From assembly GCF_018070025.1 (NCBI RefSeq), contig NZ_JAGPYQ010000001.1, forward strand, positions 4,216,001-4,280,000: a DNA stretch of 64,000 nucleotides, written 5' to 3'. The translations under genes and the position numbers were made by a program. Shown here piece by piece: positions 61,351 to 64,000 of this stretch. Position 1 is the stretch's first letter; each line of letters begins with the position of its first letter. The notes below the pieces were generated by a model, which searched no databases, was not told where the DNA came from, and saw only the letters and a list, made by a program, of their open reading frames with translations. This DNA comes from Streptomyces liliiviolaceus (GTDB taxonomy: Bacteria; Actinomycetota; Actinomycetes; Streptomycetales; Streptomycetaceae).

Positions 61351-62421
61351 ATGGTGCCGTCGTTGCCGTCCGGACCGTTGAAGGTGCCGGGCCCGGAAGG
61401 GTTCCGCGCTGACCTGATGGCCTGTTCCCCGGACTTGCTGGATCTGACCTGGGACCAGATGAGGACGCTGATCGTCGTCCGTGAGGCGGGGACCGCGCTG
61501 GCCGCGGCGAAGGTCCTCGGGCGTGAGCAGTCCAGCGTGCAGAAGCAGCTCGACATCCTCAATCGCAACTTCCAGGCTCTCACCGGTGAGTTGCTGGTGG
61601 TCAAGCAGGGACGGGGCAGGGACTTCCTGTTCACCCCGACCGGTCTGGAGGTCGTCGAGCGGGCCCGGGCGACGTTCGCCGACTGGCTGCAGGGCATCGC
61701 CGACTCCCGCCGCCGGCTCGGCTCGACGCTGACGGTGGGTACGACCGAGTTCACCCTCGGATTCCTGGGGCGGGTGTGGGAGAGGGTAGCCCCGCAGCTG
61801 CTGGAGCGGGAGGTCGAGCTGAAGGTCGTGCATGTGCGGACCCGCGACTTCTGGAAACGCCTGGACTCCAACCAGGTCGACCTGCTGTGCGGCGGGCTTG
61901 CGGCCGAGGCCGCCGCCGAGCGAGTCGCCCCCGAGTACGACTTCCTCGAATGGCATCGCGAAGGCCTGGCCCTGCTGACGAACCTCACGGTGCGCGAGCT
62001 CGCCGCCAGGACCGTCGGCGTCGACCGGCTGCGGACGCTGCCGCTGGTCATCCCCTCCCACGGGGTGATAACCGACTTCGTCGAGCGCTGGTACGGCCCG
62101 GACTTCCGTTCGCAGCTGCAGATCGCCGCCGAGATCGACGACATCTATTACGGACTTGCCCTGCTGCGATCCCGCATGACCTATGGGTGCATGCTGTGTG
62201 CCCGCTCCATCGGCGAGGCTGCCGTCGACGGGCGCCTGCCCACCAGCGAAGACTTCCGGCTCATCGACTTCGCCGACGACTTCGACCCCATGCTCCAGCT
62301 GATTTCCGGTGTCTTCGCCCGCAAGGGCGAACGCGAAACCTATGACGCCTCCCACCCGCTCAACGTCCTTTGGGACGCCTTCCGTGACGAGGCCGCCTCC
62401 GGTAGGCCCCTGCCCCTGTGA
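61351..62421 (+). CDS. LysR-family transcriptional regulator
   Basis: ATG 61351 (GTG 61348 possible) behind AAGGAG gives 356 residues. The winged helix (L-T-W-D-Q-M-R-T-L-I-V-V-R-E-A-G-T-A-L-A-A-A-K-V-L-G-R-E-Q-S-S-V-Q-K-Q-L) lies near 32-67 and an effector-binding domain follows from 135 (L-T-V-G-T-T-E-F-T-L-G). It is longer than usual because of a 30-residue N-terminal extension. It sits 15 bp upstream of, and in the same direction as, the nuclease-methyltransferase fusion. LysR genes are usually divergent from their targets, so this tandem pairing is less typical and suggests co-transcription. Confidence 0.8.
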   Translation: MVPSLPSGPLKVPGPEGFRADLMACSPDLLDLTWDQMRTLIVVREAGTALAAAKVLGREQSSVQKQLDILNRNFQALTGELLVVKQGRGRDFLFTPTGLEVVERARATFADWLQGIADSRRRLGSTLTVGTTEFTLGFLGRVWERVAPQLLEREVELKVVHVRTRDFWKRLDSNQVDLLCGGLAAEAAAERVAPEYDFLEWHREGLALLTNLTVRELAARTVGVDRLRTLPLVIPSHGVITDFVERWYGPDFRSQLQIAAEIDDIYYGLALLRSRMTYGCMLCARSIGEAAVDGRLPTSEDFRLIDFADDFDPMLQLISGVFARKGERETYDASHPLNVLWDAFRDEAASGRPLPL

Positions 62422-62436
62422 CCTTAAGGACCCCTC

Positions 62437-63771
62437 GTGCTGCTGGCCTCGGTCAACCTCAACAAGCGTCTCGGCGCCGCCGGCGCCCGCGCTAACCTCG
62501 CCGCCTGGCTCCGCGAGCACGGTGTGACGGCCCTGCTCGCCCAGGAGCCATTCAAGCCCGCCGACCGGACACCGCCCGCGCTCGGCGGCTTCACCTTCGC
62601 CGGCGGCGACGGACACCTGGCCGCCTGGACCAGCGAAGACCTCGCCCCTGCGGCCGTATCCTCACCCAGGACGTGGGTCCAGCGGATCGAGCTGGAGTGG
62701 CTGGCCGTCCTCCAGGTGCATCTCGACGCCTATGCCGGCACCGCCCGGGTCGCCCAGCTGGCCGAACTCGCTGCCATGGCCGCCGCCCAGGACGGTCGCC
62801 CTCTGCTGATCTGCGGGGACTTCAACCTCGCCCCCCGCCCCGAGGACGGCCTGTTCGGCGAGGAAATCAGCACCTTCACCACCGACGCCGAACGCAAGTC
62901 GCTGCAACAGCTGATGCAGGGAGCGGGTCTGGTCGACACCACCGCCGAGACAGCGCCCGCCTTCACTTTCGAGCGGGTCTTCTCCGGCAAGCCCAGCCGC
63001 TTCCGCTGCGACCTCGCCCTGCTCAGCGACCATCTGACCGCGACAACCACCATCACCCCGGACGCGACCGTGCGGACCGGCCCCAGAGCGTTCACCGACC
63101 ACTCCGCGCTCCTGATCGACCTGCCCGTCACCGGCCAGGCGGGCGAGCCGGACGACGTGCTCTTCGCGCTGAGCGAGCTCACCGGGCACAACTCCGCAGC
63201 CCCGGCCCAGAGGGAGTACAAGCCCCACAGGACGGCAATGAGCCGCCAGGCCCCCTCCCCGGCCTCCCGAGCCGTAACCGAGCACCTGACCGGCCCCCTC
63301 GGCGTCAGAAGCGTCCTGGACCACGGCTGTGGCCGCGGCGCCGACATCGCCCACTACCGCTCGGCGGGCCTGGATGCCGAAGGCTTCGACCCGCACGACG
63401 ACTTCGGCTGGCCCCGCCCCGAGCGGACCGGCTTCGACCTGGTCACCTCGATGTTCGTCCTCAACGTGCTGCCCGACCCCTGGCAGCGGATCCAGGCACT
63501 CAAAGACGCGGCGTCCTTCGCCCGCCCCGGCGGCCATGTCGTGGTCGTCACCCGCTCACCGGAGGAGATCACCAAGGCTGCCGCGGACGGCGGCTGGACG
63601 GCCCACCACGACGGCTTCTGGTCCAGCCAGAGCAAAGGGACCTTCCAGCGCGGCATCGACCCAGGAGAGATCACCGCCCTCGCCCGCCGGGCCGGCCTCA
63701 CCCCCGCCGCCGTCCCCGGGCTGCCGCTGCCCGGGGTCTGCCATGCCGTCCTGGCCAAGCCCCGGACGTGA
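62437..63771 (+). CDS. Endonuclease/exonuclease/phosphatase - methyltransferase fusion
   Basis: GTG 62437 behind AAGGA gives 444 residues. Residues 1-235 are an EEP domain: S-V-N-L-N near 5, Q-E-P near 36, I-C-G-D-F-N-L near 126-132 and F-T-D-H-S-A near 220. Residues 265-440 are a class I methyltransferase: H-R-T-A-M-S-R near 265, V-L-D-H-G-C-G-R-G-A-D near 289-299, V-T-S-M-F-V-L-N-V near 329, and A-R-P-G-G-H-V-V-V-V-T near 358. The second part resembles the methyltransferases associated with DNA phosphorothioation. Fusion of a nuclease or phosphatase with a methyltransferase suggests a nucleic-acid-modifying defence or repair enzyme. Confidence 0.8.
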   Translation: MLLASVNLNKRLGAAGARANLAAWLREHGVTALLAQEPFKPADRTPPALGGFTFAGGDGHLAAWTSEDLAPAAVSSPRTWVQRIELEWLAVLQVHLDAYAGTARVAQLAELAAMAAAQDGRPLLICGDFNLAPRPEDGLFGEEISTFTTDAERKSLQQLMQGAGLVDTTAETAPAFTFERVFSGKPSRFRCDLALLSDHLTATTTITPDATVRTGPRAFTDHSALLIDLPVTGQAGEPDDVLFALSELTGHNSAAPAQREYKPHRTAMSRQAPSPASRAVTEHLTGPLGVRSVLDHGCGRGADIAHYRSAGLDAEGFDPHDDFGWPRPERTGFDLVTSMFVLNVLPDPWQRIQALKDAASFARPGGHVVVVTRSPEEITKAAADGGWTAHHDGFWSSQSKGTFQRGIDPGEITALARRAGLTPAAVPGLPLPGVCHAVLAKPRT

Positions 63772-63855
63772 ATCGCGTACCAACCAACGTCCCCAGCCGC
63801 ATACACAGTTGTGCACGAAGCCCTGTGCCCACTCTTCGCTGAGGACGGCTTGCGG

Positions 63856-64000
63856 TCAGCGGTTGCCCGTCCAAACGATCCGGTCGGCGAAGCCGCCCCG
63901 CTCACTCGCCTTGGTCTCACGGATCTTCTCCATCTGATCCGCATCGACCCCCAGGTCCGCGGCGAGCGCGCGCACGACCTCCAGCACGTCCGCGAGTTCC
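63856..64000 (-). CDS. MazG-like NTP pyrophosphohydrolase, C-terminal part
   Basis: The frame is open through the window end, so the start is outside. The visible 47 residues contain E-L-A-D-V-L-E-V-V-R-A-L and E-K-I-R-E-T-K-A-S-E-R-G-G-F, and end I-V-W-T-G-N-R, as in actinobacterial phosphoribosyl-ATP pyrophosphohydrolase-like (MazG-fold) proteins that hydrolyse nucleoside triphosphates. The E-x-x-D metal motif is visible. Confidence 0.7.
   Translation of the reverse strand, partial: ELADVLEVVRALAADLGVDADQMEKIRETKASERGGFADRIVWTGNR

Overview
The window is about 64 kb of very GC-rich DNA with GC-ending codons, frequent GTG starts and overlapping ATGA/GTGA gene junctions. Together with actinobacterial families (DUF932, replication-relaxation, DUF6308, DUF6283, CHAT-TPR, STAND-WD40) this points to a Streptomyces-like actinomycete, either an accessory region of the linear chromosome or a large plasmid or integrative element. 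All family names are from reading the sequence; no database search was run.

Layout. (1) 1-5.25 kb is metabolic DNA: the end of an MFS transporter, a sugar-type ABC ATPase, an aldehyde dehydrogenase and a zinc alcohol dehydrogenase whose C-terminus is cut off at about 5.25 kb, which marks the edge of the accessory DNA. (2) 5.25-17.9 kb is a plasmid- or ICE-like module: small hypothetical genes, a DUF932 protein, a tRNA-like gene with anticodon CAA, an ssb gene, a DNA-binding protein with repeated modules, a replication-relaxation protein, a PD-(D/E)XK-like nuclease, a zinc-finger protein and a decayed helicase. Near-identical promoters precede at least two of these genes. (3) 18-33.4 kb looks like a conflict/defence island. 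It holds a minus-strand array XRE - ImmA/IrrE - small basic protein - ubiquitin-like protein - E2-like protein - JAB/E1 (ThiF) fusion - large unknown protein - DUF6308, then a sigma factor - small protein - TPR-CHAT protease operon. A second decayed helicase copy and a second small-basic-protein/XRE/ImmA cassette close it. (4) 33.6-40.3 kb is a minus-strand set of likely defence genes: HEPN-like, IS110 element, AlbA_2, membrane protein, P-loop kinase, AbiTii-like. (5) 40.4-56.8 kb is mixed: hypothetical genes, a STAS protein, an HTH-STAND-WD40 protein, two secreted proteins, a dead DNA ligase, a pentapeptide-repeat protein, a Doc-like toxin-antitoxin unit with an unusual triple operator, and a methyltransferase. 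(6) 56.9-64 kb holds a nuclease-nSTAND3 protein, a DUF6283 protein, IS5 debris that interrupts a gene, a LysR regulator paired with an exo/endonuclease-methyltransferase fusion, and a MazG-like protein running off the end.

The most notable system is the ubiquitin-like conjugation operon (18.1-23.1 kb). Its Ubl, E2 and E1/JAB genes overlap by 4 nt each, so they are surely co-translated. They are followed on the same strand by a 623-residue protein of unknown function and preceded by an XRE/ImmA switch, two hairpins and a small basic protein whose paralogue sits next to the other XRE/ImmA pair. A damage- or infection-responsive defence or regulatory role is an inference.
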